Shown here: one piece after another, positions 34,273 through 43,615 of the stretch | Layout: each line of letters opens with the position of its first letter | How positions within the stretch are numbered: the stretch's first letter is position 1 | NCBI RefSeq assembly: GCF_900090225.1 | Contig: NZ_FMHY01000002.1 | Span: 2,046,001 to 2,110,000 of the forward strand | DNA from: Micromonospora eburnea | GTDB taxonomy: Bacteria > Actinomycetota > Actinomycetes > Mycobacteriales > Micromonosporaceae | Direction of reading: 5' to 3' | DNA length: 64,000 bases | Position numbers and translations under genes: made by a program | The notes under the pieces: model-generated | Told to the model about the DNA's origin: nothing | Seen by the model: the letters and a program-made list of their open reading frames with translations, nothing else | Databases searched by the model: none

Positions 34273-35897
34273 CCGGGACGTCCGAGCCCCGGGGCGACCG
34301 CTTCTCGGTCGACGGTCCGCGCGGCGGGTCGGCCGACAGCCGCGACGCCCGCGGGCCCCGGGACAGCGAGCGCGCCGCCGGGCGTGGCTCCCGGTACGGG
34401 TCCGGCCCGCGCGCCGACGACGCCGGCCGGTTCGGTGGCGGGCGGTCCCGCGAGGGCCGGCCCGTCGGCGGGGAGCGCGCCGAGCGCCCCGGCCGGCCGG
34501 CGCGGGAGGGGCGCTTCGGCGACCGCCGGCCCGCACGGCCGGCCGTCGACCTGCCCCGGCACGTCGCGTACGAGGCGATCGCGGCGGTGCACCGGGACGA
34601 CGCGTACGCCAACCTGGTGCTGCCGGCGATGCTGCGGGACGAGGGGCTGACCGGGCGGGACGCCGCGTTCGCCACCGAGCTGACCTACGGCACGCTGCGG
34701 CACACCGGCACCCTGGACGCGATCATCTCCGACGCGGCCGGCCGGGACGTGCAGCGGATCGACCCGCCGGTGCGGGACGCGCTGCGGCTCGGGGCGTACC
34801 AACTCCTGCACACCCGGGTGCCGGCGCACGCGGCGGTCTCCTCCACGGTGGACCTGGTGCGGGCCGTCGGCCCCGGGGCCACCGGCTTCGCCAACGCGGT
34901 GCTCCGCGAGGTGGCCACCCGCGACCTTGACGGCTGGGTGGCCAAGCTCGCCCCGTCGGCGGAGACCGACCCGATCGGCCACCTGGCGTTGGCGTACAGC
35001 CATCCGCAGTGGATCGTCCGGGCGTTCGCCGAGGCGCTCGGCGGCGACCTGGGCGAGACCGCGCGCCTGCTGATCGAGGACAACGAGCGCCCGCCCGTAC
35101 ACCTGTGCGCCCGCCCGGGCCTGGCCGATCCGGTGGAGCTGGCCGACGAGGTCGGCGGCGCCCCGGGCGCCTTCTCGCCGTACGCGGTCTATCTGTCCGG
35201 CGGTGCGCCGGGGGACCTGCCGGCGGTGGCCGAGGGGCGCGCCCATGTCCAGGACGAGGGTTCCCAGCTGGTGGCGAACGTCCTCGCGACCGCGCCGCTG
35301 GACGGCCCGGACGGCCGCTGGCTGGATCTGTGCGCCGGCCCGGGCGGCAAGGCCGGCCTGCTCGGCGCGCTCGCCGCGCAGCGCGACGCCCGGCTCACCG
35401 CGGTCGAGGTCGCCGAGCACCGGGCCCGGCTGGTCGCCCAGGCCACCCGGGGCCTGCCGGTGAACGTGCTGAACACCGACGGGCGGACGGTCGGTGCCGA
35501 CCCGAAGCTGCCGGAGGGGCACTTCGACCGGGTGCTGGTCGACGCCCCGTGCACCGGGCTCGGCTCGCTGCGGCGCCGGCCGGAGTCCCGCTGGCGGCGC
35601 CAGCCGTCGGACCTGCCGCCGCTGACCCGCCTGCAGCGGGAGCTGCTCACCGCGGCGTTGCGGGCGGTCCGGCCCGGCGGGCTGGTCGCGTACGTCACCT
35701 GTTCCCCGCATGTCGTGGAGACGCACGTGACGGTGACCGAGGCGTCACGTCGCTGCGGCTTCCCGGTCGACTTCGTCGACGCCCGGCCACTGCTGCCGGC
35801 CGGCATGCCGGGGCTCGGGGACGGGCCCACGGTGCAGTTGTGGCCCCAACGCCACGGCACCGACGCCATGTTCCTGGCCCTCCTCCGCAAGGGCTGA
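34269..35897 (+). CDS. rsmB: 16S rRNA m5C967 methyltransferase (Sun/Fmu type)
   Basis: 542 aa. The first 90 or so residues are a disordered extension rich in Gly, Arg, Asp and Ser. Next comes the NusB-like domain ([20 protein letters not shown]), then the SAM-dependent domain: [12 protein letters not shown] near residue 352, motif [17 protein letters not shown] near 426 with one Cys, and motif [16 protein letters not shown] with the second Cys. The pair of Cys is needed for m5C chemistry. GTG 34269 is coupled to fmt. Confidence 0.93.
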   Translation: MTGTSEPRGDRFSVDGPRGGSADSRDARGPRDSERAAGRGSRYGSGPRADDAGRFGGGRSREGRPVGGERAERPGRPAREGRFGDRRPARPAVDLPRHVAYEAIAAVHRDDAYANLVLPAMLRDEGLTGRDAAFATELTYGTLRHTGTLDAIISDAAGRDVQRIDPPVRDALRLGAYQLLHTRVPAHAAVSSTVDLVRAVGPGATGFANAVLREVATRDLDGWVAKLAPSAETDPIGHLALAYSHPQWIVRAFAEALGGDLGETARLLIEDNERPPVHLCARPGLADPVELADEVGGAPGAFSPYAVYLSGGAPGDLPAVAEGRAHVQDEGSQLVANVLATAPLDGPDGRWLDLCAGPGGKAGLLGALAAQRDARLTAVEVAEHRARLVAQATRGLPVNVLNTDGRTVGADPKLPEGHFDRVLVDAPCTGLGSLRRRPESRWRRQPSDLPPLTRLQRELLTAALRAVRPGGLVAYVTCSPHVVETHVTVTEASRRCGFPVDFVDARPLLPAGMPGLGDGPTVQLWPQRHGTDAMFLALLRKG

Positions 35898-35928
35898 CCC
35901 CCACCCCCCGCCCCCCACCCTGACAAGT

Positions 35929-35984
35929 TGATCAAGGAGTTCGCGTCAGGAAACTGACGCGCCGCGACGCAAACTCCTTGATCA
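35929..35984. repeat. 19-bp imperfect inverted repeat with TGATCA ends
   Basis: TGATCAAGGAGTTCGCGTC (35929-35947) pairs with 35966-35984 with one mismatch across an 18-nt loop. It lies 32 nt after the rsmB stop in a 282-nt gene-free gap. It has no T-run and resembles the other dispersed palindromes. Confidence 0.75.
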
Positions 35985-36057
35985 GCGGGCGGGGGCGTGG
36001 TGGTGGGGGGTGGGGCCATCCTGGCGGGGGAGTGGGTACGCGGGATGGGGTGTTCCG

Positions 36058-36094
36058 TTGACTCGGTAGATCGGTACATGTAAGTGTTCCGATC
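36058..36094 (+). promoter_or_regulatory. Candidate promoter with overlapping 6-bp inverted repeat for the M28 peptidase
   Basis: TTGACT (36058-36063), 17 nt, TAAGTG (36081-36086). GATCGG (36069-36074) and CCGATC (36089-36094) bracket the -10 region as a possible operator. The -10 match is weak. Confidence 0.35.
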
Positions 36095-36179
36095 GCTGGT
36101 TCGTCGGCACCCGGGCTTCACCCGAGCCCAGGGGTCGCGCCCATCCCGTTCGCCCCGCTGACCCCCACGAGGAGTCTCC

Positions 36180-37910
36180 ATGAGACGTCGCACCCCGACC
36201 GCGGGCCTCGCGCTCGCCCTCTTCGCCGCGATGACGGCGACCCTGGGCGGGACCTCCGCCTCCGCCGCCCCCGCCCCGGCGGCCGCGCCGACCGCCCTGG
36301 CCGCCCCGGACATCTCGGTGACCAACGTGCAGGCCCATCTGGCCCAGTTCAACACCATCGCCACCAGTAACGGCGGCAACCGGCGGGCCGGCTCGGCCGG
36401 CTACACCGCCTCGGTGAGCTACGTGAAGTCCAAGCTCCAGGCCGCCGGCTACAGCGTCACCGAGCAGACCTGCACCAGCTGCACCTACCCGGCGAGCAAC
36501 CTGATCGCCGAGTGGCCGCAGGGCCCGGCCGACCAGATCGTGATGTTCGGCGCCCACCTGGACAGCGTCGCCGCCGGCCCGGGCATCAACGACAACGGCT
36601 CCGGCTCGGCCACCCTGCTGGAGAACGCCCTGGTGCTGGCGCAGCAGAACCCGACCATGACCCAGCGGGTCCGGTTCGCCTGGTGGAACGGTGAGGAGCA
36701 GGGCCTGCAGGGCTCGAAGTTCTACGTCAACTCGCTGAGCGCCACCCAGAAGAGCTACATCAAGGCGTACTACAACTTCGACATGGTCGCCTCGCCCAAC
36801 GGCGGCTACTTCATCAACCGGGTCACCTCGACCACGGCCGCGCCGCTGAAGGCGTACTGGGACTCGTTCGGCCTCCAGCCGGAGGAGAACACCGAGGGGC
36901 AGGGCCGCTCCGACGACTACTCGTTCGCCAACGCCGGCATCCCCACCTCCGGCTACGCGGCGGGCGCCAGCTACACCAAGACGTCCGCGCAGGCCAGCAA
37001 GTGGGGCGGCACCGCCGGGGCGGCGTACGACTCCTGCTACCACAAGGCGTGCGACACCACCGGCAACATCAACGCGACCATCCTCGACCGGGCCGCGGAC
37101 GGTGTCGCGTACGCGATCTGGCAGCTCGCGGTCGGCGGCACCCCGACCAACGACTTCTCCATCTCGGTGAACCCGACCTCCGGCAGCGTGGTCCGGGGCA
37201 GCGCCACCACCGCGACCGTCAGCACCGCCACCACCAGTGGCAGCGCCCAGACCGTCAGCCTCTCCGCCACCGGCGCGCCCAGCGGGGTGACGGTGTCGTT
37301 CAGCCCGTCCTCGGTCACCTCGGGCGGTTCGGCCACCATGACGGTCAGCGCCTCGTTGACGGCGACCACCGGGACGTACACCATCACGGTCATCGGCACC
37401 GGGCCGACGACCCACAGCACCACCTACAGCCTCACCGTGACCGGCACCGGCGGCTGCACCGGCGGGCAGCTCATCGGCAACGGCGGCTTCGAGTCCGGCA
37501 GCACGCCGTGGACGGCGACCTCGGGCGTGATCACCAACGCCCAGGGGCAGCCGGCGCGGACCGGCTCGTACAAGGCGTGGCTGGACGGGTACGGGACGTC
37601 GCACACCGACTCGCTGTCGCAGTCGGTGACCCTCCCGACCGGGTGCGCCAGCTACACCCTGGCGTTCTGGCTGCACATCGACACCGCGGAGACCACCTCG
37701 TCGACCGCGTACGACAAGCTGACCGTCCAGGTGGGCACGACCACGCTGGCGACGTACTCGAACCTCAACGCCGCCAGCGGCTACACGCAGCGCACCTTCA
37801 ACCTGGCCGCGTACGCCGGGCAGACGGTGACCCTGAAGTGGACCGGCGTGGAGGACACGTTGTTGCAGACCAGCTTCGTCATCGACGACGTGACGCTTCA
37901 GGTCGGCTGA
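36180..37910 (+). CDS. Secreted M28-family zinc aminopeptidase with C-terminal binding domains
   Basis: 576 aa. An N-terminal signal peptide is cleaved probably after ASA near residue 29. The peptidase domain resembles Streptomyces griseus aminopeptidase: GAHLDSV (His126), [11 protein letters not shown] (Asp138), NGEEQG (Glu172/173), NFDMV (Asp201) and CYHKACDT near 288 supply the expected metal ligands and base. From about 320 to 425 comes a Ser/Thr-rich Ig-like domain, then a C-terminal lectin-like or CBM-like domain beginning [14 protein letters not shown]. It is secreted, probably for nutrient release. ATG 36180 follows acgaggag. Confidence 0.9.
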   Translation: MRRRTPTAGLALALFAAMTATLGGTSASAAPAPAAAPTALAAPDISVTNVQAHLAQFNTIATSNGGNRRAGSAGYTASVSYVKSKLQAAGYSVTEQTCTSCTYPASNLIAEWPQGPADQIVMFGAHLDSVAAGPGINDNGSGSATLLENALVLAQQNPTMTQRVRFAWWNGEEQGLQGSKFYVNSLSATQKSYIKAYYNFDMVASPNGGYFINRVTSTTAAPLKAYWDSFGLQPEENTEGQGRSDDYSFANAGIPTSGYAAGASYTKTSAQASKWGGTAGAAYDSCYHKACDTTGNINATILDRAADGVAYAIWQLAVGGTPTNDFSISVNPTSGSVVRGSATTATVSTATTSGSAQTVSLSATGAPSGVTVSFSPSSVTSGGSATMTVSASLTATTGTYTITVIGTGPTTHSTTYSLTVTGTGGCTGGQLIGNGGFESGSTPWTATSGVITNAQGQPARTGSYKAWLDGYGTSHTDSLSQSVTLPTGCASYTLAFWLHIDTAETTSSTAYDKLTVQVGTTTLATYSNLNAASGYTQRTFNLAAYAGQTVTLKWTGVEDTLLQTSFVIDDVTLQVG

Positions 37911-37964
37911 CCGACTGCGGGCGGGGTGGGGCCGACCGGCAGCGACGGTCCCACCCGGCCCCGG

Positions 37965-38855
37965 TCACCGGACCGGCAGCCCCTTGTTGCCGGCGCCCTT
38001 CAGCGAGCGGGTCAGCGCCCGGTCGCTCAGCCAGAGGAAGCACTGCACCCCGCGGTTGCCGTCGTTCCACTCCGCCTCGAGCGGGTGGTAGATGATCGTG
38101 CCGGCCCGGTACTGCAGGTTGCCGTCGTTGGGCACCTTCACGTACGTCGCGGTCAGCCCGCGGCACGCCTTGTGCGCCCGCTCCGAGCTGCGCTGGAACT
38201 CCGCGTACGTGACGTCGGGGAACGGGTAGACGCCGACGAACTCGGCGTGGTGCTTGGCGGTGCAGGCGACCGGCCGCATCTCCTCGATGTCGTCCTTGTT
38301 GAGCTTCGGCTCGAAGCAGCCCAGCGCCAGCGGGGAGCCCGGCGCGAGGGCGTCACGCAGGCTGGCGCTGCGCAGGGTGACGTTGGCGTCGTCCAGGCTG
38401 TCCACCTCGGAGAGGTCGCAGCGGAACCAGCGGGCCCCGCCGCCCCAGGCCTGCGTCGACGGGAAGACGACCGTGAGCAGCAGCCGTCCCGAGCGCCAGT
38501 CGGCGCCGACGGCCTTGCTGACCTGCCGGTCGCACTCGGCGTGCGCGGTCCGCATCCCGGTCGACCCGGCCTTCGGGGGAGTGCTCCGGCCGGCGTCCGC
38601 ACCGGTCAGCGTCCCCACGTGCAGCGTCTCGGCGCGGTGCGAGGTGGTGCAGTCGATCGGGCCGTAGCCGCTGAGGTATCCGACCTCCTGGATCGTGGCG
38701 TGGCAGACCCCGGACTCCGGCACGAATCCCTCGACGGCCGGGAAGGCGGGCCAGTCGTCGGTCAGATCCCGGTCCACCCCGGCCGGGGCGCCGCAGCCGG
38801 CCAGCGCCAGCACCGCCGTCGCACCCACGGCGGCCGCCGTCCACCATCGCCGCAT
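37965..38855 (-). CDS. Septum-formation-family lipoprotein
   Basis: 296 aa on the minus strand. The signal peptide ends in the lipobox LAGC (Cys21), so it should be lipid-anchored on the outside of the membrane. Two related segments, one at about 46-140 ([10 protein letters not shown], then CTTSHRAET) and one at about 180-280 ([10 protein letters not shown], then [11 protein letters not shown]), match the duplicated septum-formation domain. Each has conserved Cys pairs and a C-T-x-x-H motif. The molecular function of this family is poorly known. It is divergent from rpe. Confidence 0.8.
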   Translation of the reverse strand: MRRWWTAAAVGATAVLALAGCGAPAGVDRDLTDDWPAFPAVEGFVPESGVCHATIQEVGYLSGYGPIDCTTSHRAETLHVGTLTGADAGRSTPPKAGSTGMRTAHAECDRQVSKAVGADWRSGRLLLTVVFPSTQAWGGGARWFRCDLSEVDSLDDANVTLRSASLRDALAPGSPLALGCFEPKLNKDDIEEMRPVACTAKHHAEFVGVYPFPDVTYAEFQRSSERAHKACRGLTATYVKVPNDGNLQYRAGTIIYHPLEAEWNDGNRGVQCFLWLSDRALTRSLKGAGNKGLPVR

Positions 38856-38903
38856 CGCACCCGACCTCCCCGTCCACAGTGGCGTGCGCCGCCTGGTGCT
38901 GAT

Positions 38904-38946
38904 GAGAAGGGGACCTTCTCCACCGAGGCGTCAGTAAGGGGCCCTT
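38904..38946. repeat. Pair of short G/C-rich hairpins between divergent genes
   Basis: GAGAAGG-GGA-CCTTCTC (38904-38920) is followed by an AAGGG-G-CCCTT segment (38936-38946). They lie upstream of both flanking genes, so they are not simple terminators. They may be a dispersed repeat or operator. Confidence 0.35.
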
Positions 38947-39020
38947 CCCTACACCTCACCCCACGGCGGTGGAGCATACGGCACCGGGGCCGCGCCGCCG
39001 ACAGCGAACGGCGGCGTTCG

Positions 39021-39026
39021 TACACT
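39021..39026 (+). promoter_or_regulatory. Candidate -10 box for rpe (leaderless)
   Basis: TACACT fits TANNNT and ends 6 nt before GTG 39033. Transcription would begin at the start codon. There is no Shine-Dalgarno. Confidence 0.5.
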
Positions 39027-39032
39027 GGCCCG

Positions 39033-39713
39033 GTGACCGTACCGCCGCCGATCGTCGCGCCGAGCATCCTGGCCGCCGATTTCGCCCGCCTCGCCGACGA
39101 GGTCCGTGCCGTCGAACACGCCGCCGACTGGCTCCACGTCGACGTCATGGACAACCACTTCGTGCCGAACCTGACCATCGGGCTACCGGTGGTGCAGAGC
39201 CTGCGTGCGGCGACCGAGCTGCCGTTCGACGTGCACCTCATGATCGAGGACCCGCGGCGCTGGGCCCCCGGATACGCCGACGCCGGGGCGTACAACGTCA
39301 CCTTCCACGCCGAGGCGTGCGACGACCCGGTGGCGCTGGCCAAGGACCTCCGCTCGGCCGGGGCGAAGGCAGGGCTGGCGATCGACCGGGACACCCCGAT
39401 CGAGCCGTACCTGGAGCTGCTGCCCAGCTTCGACACGCTGCTGATCATGACGATCAAGGCCGGCTTCGGCGGGCAGCGGTTCATCCCGCAGTTGCTGGAC
39501 AAGGTGCGCACCGCCCGGCGGCACGTGGACAGCGGCCATCTGGAGTTGCGGATCGAGGTCGACGGCGGGATCGCCGCCGACACCATCGAGCAGGCCGCCG
39601 CGGCGGGCGCGGACGCCTTCGTCGCCGGCACCGCGGTCTACGGCGCCGACGATCCCGCCGAGGCGGTACGCCGCCTGCGGGGCCTGGCGGAACGCGCGGC
39701 CCACGGCGGCTGA
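39033..39713 (+). CDS. rpe: Ribulose-phosphate 3-epimerase
   Basis: 226 aa from GTG 39033, chosen from the family start ([18 protein letters not shown]) and the adjacent -10 box; the open frame extends over 1 kb upstream but opposite another gene. TIM barrel of the pentose phosphate pathway. [16 protein letters not shown] has the metal-binding His/Asp, and HLMIEDP and [10 protein letters not shown] follow. It is followed after one base by the REC-GGDEF gene. Confidence 0.95.
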   Translation: MTVPPPIVAPSILAADFARLADEVRAVEHAADWLHVDVMDNHFVPNLTIGLPVVQSLRAATELPFDVHLMIEDPRRWAPGYADAGAYNVTFHAEACDDPVALAKDLRSAGAKAGLAIDRDTPIEPYLELLPSFDTLLIMTIKAGFGGQRFIPQLLDKVRTARRHVDSGHLELRIEVDGGIAADTIEQAAAAGADAFVAGTAVYGADDPAEAVRRLRGLAERAAHGG

Positions 39714-39714
39714 C

Positions 39715-40671
39715 GTGGATTCGGCCGACGAGCGACCCGATGTCGTCCTGGTCGTCGACGACGACGAGGACATCGCGCGGTTCGTCGAGTTCAACCTGCG
39801 CCTGCACGGCTTCGAGGTGCTGCACGCCGCCGACGGCCAGGAGGCGCTTGAGGTGATCGAGCGGCACCGGCCGGACCTGGCCGTGGTCGACCTGATGATG
39901 CCGCGCATCGACGGCCTGGAGCTGACCCGTCGGCTGCGCGCCGACCCGATGACCTCGGCGCTGCCGGTGATCATGCTGACCGCCAAGGGCATGACCGTGG
40001 ACAAGGTCAACGGCCTCAGCGCCGGCGCCGACGACTACCTGGTGAAACCCTTCGACACCGCCGAGCTGGTCGCCCGGGTCAGCTCCACGTTGCGCCGCAA
40101 CAAGGAGTTCCGTGAGGTCTCCCCGCTGACCGGGTTGCCCGGCAACAGCCGGATCCGGCGGGAGATCAGCGACCGGGTACGCAGCGGGGTCGACTACGCG
40201 GTCGGATACATCGACATCGACCGGTTCAAGAGCGTCAACGACCGGTACGGCTTCGTCCGGGGCGACGAGTTCATCTCCGCCCTGGCCCGCAGCCTGCACC
40301 GGGCGGTGGTGTCGATCGGCCTGCCACCGGCGTTCCTCGGCCACGTCGGCGGCGACGACTTCGTCATCGTCTGCGCTCCCAACCAGGTCCGGCCGCTGAC
40401 CAGCCGGGCGGTGGTCGACTTCGAGAAGGCCGCCGACGCCCTCTACGACCCCACCGACCGGGAGCGCGGCTTCGTCGAGCTGAAGGACCGGCGGGGCAAC
40501 ATCAGGCGGGCCGCCCTGGTCACCCTCTCCATCGGGGTCTCCCTCTCCGACTCCGGCAAGCGCTTCACCAGCCCGCTGGAGGCGATCGCCGTCGCCTCGG
40601 AGATGAAGACGGTCGCCAAGAGCCAGCCCGGGTCGTACGTCGCGGTCGACCGCCGGCGCGGGGTCACCTGA
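39715..40671 (+). CDS. Response regulator with GGDEF (diguanylate cyclase) domain
   Basis: 318 aa. The receiver domain (about 9-125) has the acidic pair in VVDDDED, the phospho-acceptor Asp in VVDLMMPRIDG, and Lys in DDYLVKPFD. The GGDEF domain has YIDIDRFKSVNDRYGFVRGDE and the active-site GGDDF, so c-di-GMP synthesis is plausible. I see no RxxD inhibitory site five residues before GGDDF. No partner histidine kinase is adjacent. GTG 39715 starts one base after the rpe stop. In actinobacteria c-di-GMP controls BldD, which is also encoded in this window. Confidence 0.88.
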   Translation: MDSADERPDVVLVVDDDEDIARFVEFNLRLHGFEVLHAADGQEALEVIERHRPDLAVVDLMMPRIDGLELTRRLRADPMTSALPVIMLTAKGMTVDKVNGLSAGADDYLVKPFDTAELVARVSSTLRRNKEFREVSPLTGLPGNSRIRREISDRVRSGVDYAVGYIDIDRFKSVNDRYGFVRGDEFISALARSLHRAVVSIGLPPAFLGHVGGDDFVIVCAPNQVRPLTSRAVVDFEKAADALYDPTDRERGFVELKDRRGNIRRAALVTLSIGVSLSDSGKRFTSPLEAIAVASEMKTVAKSQPGSYVAVDRRRGVT

Positions 40672-40757
40672 ACCGGGCATTCCTCGCTGTGAGGTAGCTC
40701 GCCTCTCTGGCGCTGCCCCCCACTCGGCGTGTAAGACTTTCGGTATACCCACCACGC

Positions 40758-40925
40758 GCTGGCGGGGCTCGGTGAAATTCCGAACCGGCGGTGATCCACG
40801 GCCCGACCGTGGTAAGCCCGCGACCCGGACGGCTTCGGCCGGAAGGTGGACCTGGTGAGAATCCGGGGCCGACGGTTGGGGTGCGGCTCGTCCGCCCCCA
40901 GACAGTCCGGATGGGAGACAGCGCG
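40758..40925 (+). promoter_or_regulatory. FMN riboswitch (RFN element)
   Basis: All conserved blocks are present in order: GGCGGGGCTCGGTGAAATTC, CGAACCGGCGGTGATCC, AAGCCCGCGA, GGTGGACCTGGTGAGAATCC, CCGACGG, and GGATGGGAGACAGCGC. It precedes the riboflavin operon and would switch it off when FMN is bound. The outer stem boundaries are approximate. Together with its 3' part it fills the 422-nt gap 40672-41093. Confidence 0.95.
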
Positions 40926-40979
40926 CGGGACGGGGAGGCCCCTGCCGGCCGCTGGCATCGTCAGCCGTCGCCTGGGCTT

Positions 40980-41006
40980 CCCGGGGTCGGCGTCGCCGTC
41001 CCCGGG
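40980..41006 (+). terminator. Candidate terminator of the FMN riboswitch
   Basis: CCCGGGGTCGG (40980-40990) pairs with CCGTCCCCGGG (40996-41006) with one internal mismatch and a 5-nt loop. It is about 55 nt after the aptamer. There is no T-run, so translational control is also possible. Confidence 0.35.
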
Positions 41007-41093
41007 TCTCCGCCGCCGCGTGTCCGCGGCATCCGTGCCGTAACCTCCCAGCCCCGCCCGCGCGACCGGCGAGCGAGAGGGCAGGGACAGGCG

Positions 41094-42155
41094 ATGGCGA
41101 GCGTCTCCGTCGACGAGGCGATGCGCCGTGCGATCACCCTGGCCGCCCGCGGTCTCGGCACCACCAGCCCCAACCCGGTGGTCGGCTGCGTGCTGCTCGA
41201 CGCGGCCGGCGAGATCGTCGGCGAGGGCTTCCACGCGTACGCGGGCGGCCCGCACGCCGAGATCGTCGCCCTCGCCCAGGCCGGCAAGCGGGCCCACGGC
41301 GGCACCGCCGTGGTCACCCTGGAACCCTGCGACCACACCGGCCGCACCGGCCCGTGCAGCCACGCCCTCATCGCGGCCGGGGTCGCCCGGGTGGTGGTCG
41401 CCGTGCCCGATCCCAACCCGGTCGCCTCCGGCGGCGCGGCCACCCTGCGCGCCGCCGGGGTCGAGGTCGAGACGGGGGTACGCGCCGAGGAGGCCGAGGC
41501 CGGCAACGTCGCCTGGCTCACCTCGATGCGCCGCGGCTGGCCGTACGTCATCTGGAAGTACGCCGCCACCCTCGACGGGCGGTCCGCCGCCGCCGACGGC
41601 ACCAGCATGTGGATCACCTCGGAGGCGGCCCGGATCGACGTGCACGCCCTGCGGGGCACCGTCGACGCGGTGATCGCCGGGGTGGGCACCGTGCTCGCCG
41701 ACGACCCCCGGCTCACCGCCCGCAACCTGCGCGACGGCACCCTGGCCATCCGGCAGCCGCTGCGGGTGGTGGTGGACAGCTCGGGGCGTACCCCGGTCGA
41801 CGCCCGGGTCCGCGACGGCGCCGCCCCGACCTGGATCGCCACCGCCGACGAGGTCGGCGCCGGCCCGGACGGCCGGGTCGACCTGCCGGCGCTGCTCGCG
41901 GAGCTGCACCACCGCGGCGTCCGGGCCGCCCTGCTGGAGGGCGGCCCCCGGCTGGCCGGCGCGTTCCTCGCCGCCGGCCTGGTCGACAAGGTCGTCGGGT
42001 ACGTCGCGCCGAAGCTGCTCGGCGCCGGCCCGACCGCGCTGCTCGACGCCGGCGTGACCACCATCGCCGACGTCATCGACCTGGAGATCACCGACGTCAC
42101 GCAGGTCGGTCCCGACCTGCGGATCACCGCGCTGCCCCGGAAGAGGGAGGCCTGA
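41094..42155 (+). CDS. ribD: Bifunctional pyrimidine deaminase/reductase of riboflavin synthesis
   Basis: 353 aa from ATG 41094, after SD-like ggcaggg (41080-41086). The N-terminal zinc deaminase (about 1-145) has HAEIVAL and PCDHTGRTGPC. The C-terminal reductase has KYAATLDGRSAAADGTSMWI, LRGTVDAVIAGVGTVLADDP and LLEGGPRLAGAF. It performs two consecutive steps from the GTP cyclohydrolase II product. It is the first gene under the FMN riboswitch; ribE starts 2 nt after its stop. Confidence 0.96.
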   Translation: MASVSVDEAMRRAITLAARGLGTTSPNPVVGCVLLDAAGEIVGEGFHAYAGGPHAEIVALAQAGKRAHGGTAVVTLEPCDHTGRTGPCSHALIAAGVARVVVAVPDPNPVASGGAATLRAAGVEVETGVRAEEAEAGNVAWLTSMRRGWPYVIWKYAATLDGRSAAADGTSMWITSEAARIDVHALRGTVDAVIAGVGTVLADDPRLTARNLRDGTLAIRQPLRVVVDSSGRTPVDARVRDGAAPTWIATADEVGAGPDGRVDLPALLAELHHRGVRAALLEGGPRLAGAFLAAGLVDKVVGYVAPKLLGAGPTALLDAGVTTIADVIDLEITDVTQVGPDLRITALPRKREA

Positions 42156-42157
42156 AG

Positions 42158-42769
42158 ATGTTCACCGGCATCGTCGAGGAGCTGGGCGAGGTCATCCGCA
42201 CCACCGAGACCGGGGGCGACTCCGCGCTGGTCGCCGTTCGCGGCCCGCTGGTCACCTCCGACGCCCGGCACGGCGACTCCATCGCCGTCAACGGGGTCTG
42301 CCTGACCGTGGTCGACGTCGACGGGGACGTGTTCACCGCCGACGTGATGGGGGAGACCCTGCGCCGCACCGCGCTCGGCGCGTTGCGTCCGGGTGACCCG
42401 GTCAACCTGGAGCGGGCCGCCGCGCTGAACAGCCGGCTCGGCGGGCACCTGGTCCAGGGCCACGTCGACGGGGTCGGCGAGATCCTCTCCCGGGAGCCGG
42501 CCGAGCAGTGGGAGACGGTCCGTTTCCGGCTGCCCGCCTCGCTGTCCCGGTACGTGGTGGAGAAGGGCTCGATCACCGTCGACGGCGTGTCGCTGACCGT
42601 CGCCGGGGTCGGCGACGACTGGTTCGCCGTCGGGCTGATCCCCACCACCCTCAAGCTCACCACCCTCGGCGCCAAGGGCGTCGGAGACCCGGTCAACCTT
42701 GAGGTGGACGTGCTGGCCAAGTACGTCGAGCGGCTGCTCGGCGACCGCCTCATCGGAGGCGACCGCTGA
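42158..42769 (+). CDS. ribE: Riboflavin synthase (alpha chain)
   Basis: 203 aa. Two lumazine-binding barrels: MFTGIVEELGEV with GDSIAVNGVCLTVV in the first, and GHLVQGHVDGVGEI with KGSITVDGVSLTVAGV in the second. It dismutates two lumazine molecules to riboflavin. ATG 42158 follows gggaggcc. The last base of its stop is the first base of pnuX. Confidence 0.96.
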   Translation: MFTGIVEELGEVIRTTETGGDSALVAVRGPLVTSDARHGDSIAVNGVCLTVVDVDGDVFTADVMGETLRRTALGALRPGDPVNLERAAALNSRLGGHLVQGHVDGVGEILSREPAEQWETVRFRLPASLSRYVVEKGSITVDGVSLTVAGVGDDWFAVGLIPTTLKLTTLGAKGVGDPVNLEVDVLAKYVERLLGDRLIGGDR

Positions 42770-43464
42770 TGGGCCCGCTCGGCTGGCTGCTCGACGCCCA
42801 GCTCCAGGTCGCCGGTTCGGCGGTGCTGGTCCGGGAGATCGTCGGCAACGTCTTCGGCCTGGGCTCCGCGCTGTTCGGGCTGCGCCGGCTGGTCTGGGCC
42901 TGGCCGATCGGCATGATCGGCAACGCGCTGCTGTTCACCGTGTTCCTCGGCGGCGCCTTCGCCACCCCGCAGGCACACGACCTCTACGGCCAGGCCGGCC
43001 GCCAGGTCTTCTTCTTCACGGTGAGCCTGTACGGCTGGTGGCGCTGGTCGCGCAACCGTCGCGCTGGTTCGGGGGAGCAGCCGGCGGTCACCCCGCGCTG
43101 GGCCACCGGCCGGGAGCGGCTCGGCCTGCTCGTCGCCGCGGTGGTCGGCACCGCGGCCGCGTACCCGGTGCTGGCCGCGCTCGGCTCGTGGGGGCCGCTG
43201 CCCGACGCCTGGATCCTGACCGGCAGCCTGCTCGCGACGTACGGCATGGCCCGTGGCTGGGTGGAGTTCTGGCTGATCTGGATCGCGGTCGACGCGGTCG
43301 GCGTGCCGCTGCTGCTGCGCGGCGGCTTCTATCCGTCGGCCGTCATGTACCTGGTCTACGGCGGGTTCTGTGCCGCCGGACTGGCCGCCTGGTGGCGTAC
43401 CTCGCGGGCCACGACGCCGGCCCGCACCCAGACCCCGCCGACCTACTCGGAGGCCGTGGCATGA
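42769..43464 (+). CDS. PnuC-family transporter, probably for riboflavin (PnuX type)
   Basis: 231 aa with about seven hydrophobic helices. FFFTVSLYGWWRWSRN and the C-terminal MARGWVEFWLIWIAVDAVGVPL fit the PnuC fold with its W-x-x-W substrate motifs. PnuC itself carries nicotinamide riboside. Members in FMN-riboswitch operons of actinobacteria (PnuX) carry riboflavin, which is the more likely substrate here. It overlaps ribE by one base and a mini-ORF by four. Confidence 0.85.
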   Translation: MGPLGWLLDAQLQVAGSAVLVREIVGNVFGLGSALFGLRRLVWAWPIGMIGNALLFTVFLGGAFATPQAHDLYGQAGRQVFFFTVSLYGWWRWSRNRRAGSGEQPAVTPRWATGRERLGLLVAAVVGTAAAYPVLAALGSWGPLPDAWILTGSLLATYGMARGWVEFWLIWIAVDAVGVPLLLRGGFYPSAVMYLVYGGFCAAGLAAWWRTSRATTPARTQTPPTYSEAVA

Positions 43465-43535
43465 GCGAGCGAATCGTCAGGCTCAGTTCTTGGGTGCCTC
43501 ATGGCGGCACGGAGCGAAGCGGAGTGCCGGCATGA
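43461..43535 (+). CDS. 24-aa mini-ORF, repeat copy 1
   Basis: ATG 43461 overlaps the pnuX stop and TGA 43533-43535 overlaps the next mini-ORF start. The peptide begins [16 protein letters not shown]. No known function; it may only relay translation from pnuX. Confidence 0.35.
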   Translation: MSERIVRLSSWVPHGGTERSGVPA

Positions 43536-43611
43536 GCGAGCGCAGCGAGCGAATCATCAGGCTCAGTCTTTTGGTGCCTCATGGCGGCACGGAGCGAAGC
43601 GGAGTGCCGGC
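43461..43611 (+). repeat. Two-copy tandem repeat (71 and 80 nt) between pnuX and ribBA
   Basis: Copy 1 is 43461-43531 and copy 2 is 43532-43611. Both run from ATGAGCGAGCG to GGAGTGCCGGC and share GGTGCCTCATGGCGGCACGG. They differ by a 9-nt insertion and a few substitutions. Each ends with a CGGCAC...GTGCCG hairpin around GGAGCGAAGCGGA. Each copy recreates an ATGA junction. Confidence 0.9.
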
Positions 43612-43615
43612 ATGA
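43532..43615 (+). CDS. 27-aa mini-ORF, repeat copy 2
   Basis: ATG 43532 to TGA 43613-43615, overlapping the ribBA start at 43612. The peptide begins [19 protein letters not shown] and ends like copy 1 (TERSGVPA). The reading frame is intact in both copies, which favours selection for coupling. Confidence 0.35.
   Translation: MSERSERIIRLSLLVPHGGTERSGVPA

Noticed and set aside
43461..43611. CRISPR-like array
   Set aside because: There are only two units, they are directly abutting without unique spacers, and they contain coupled reading frames.
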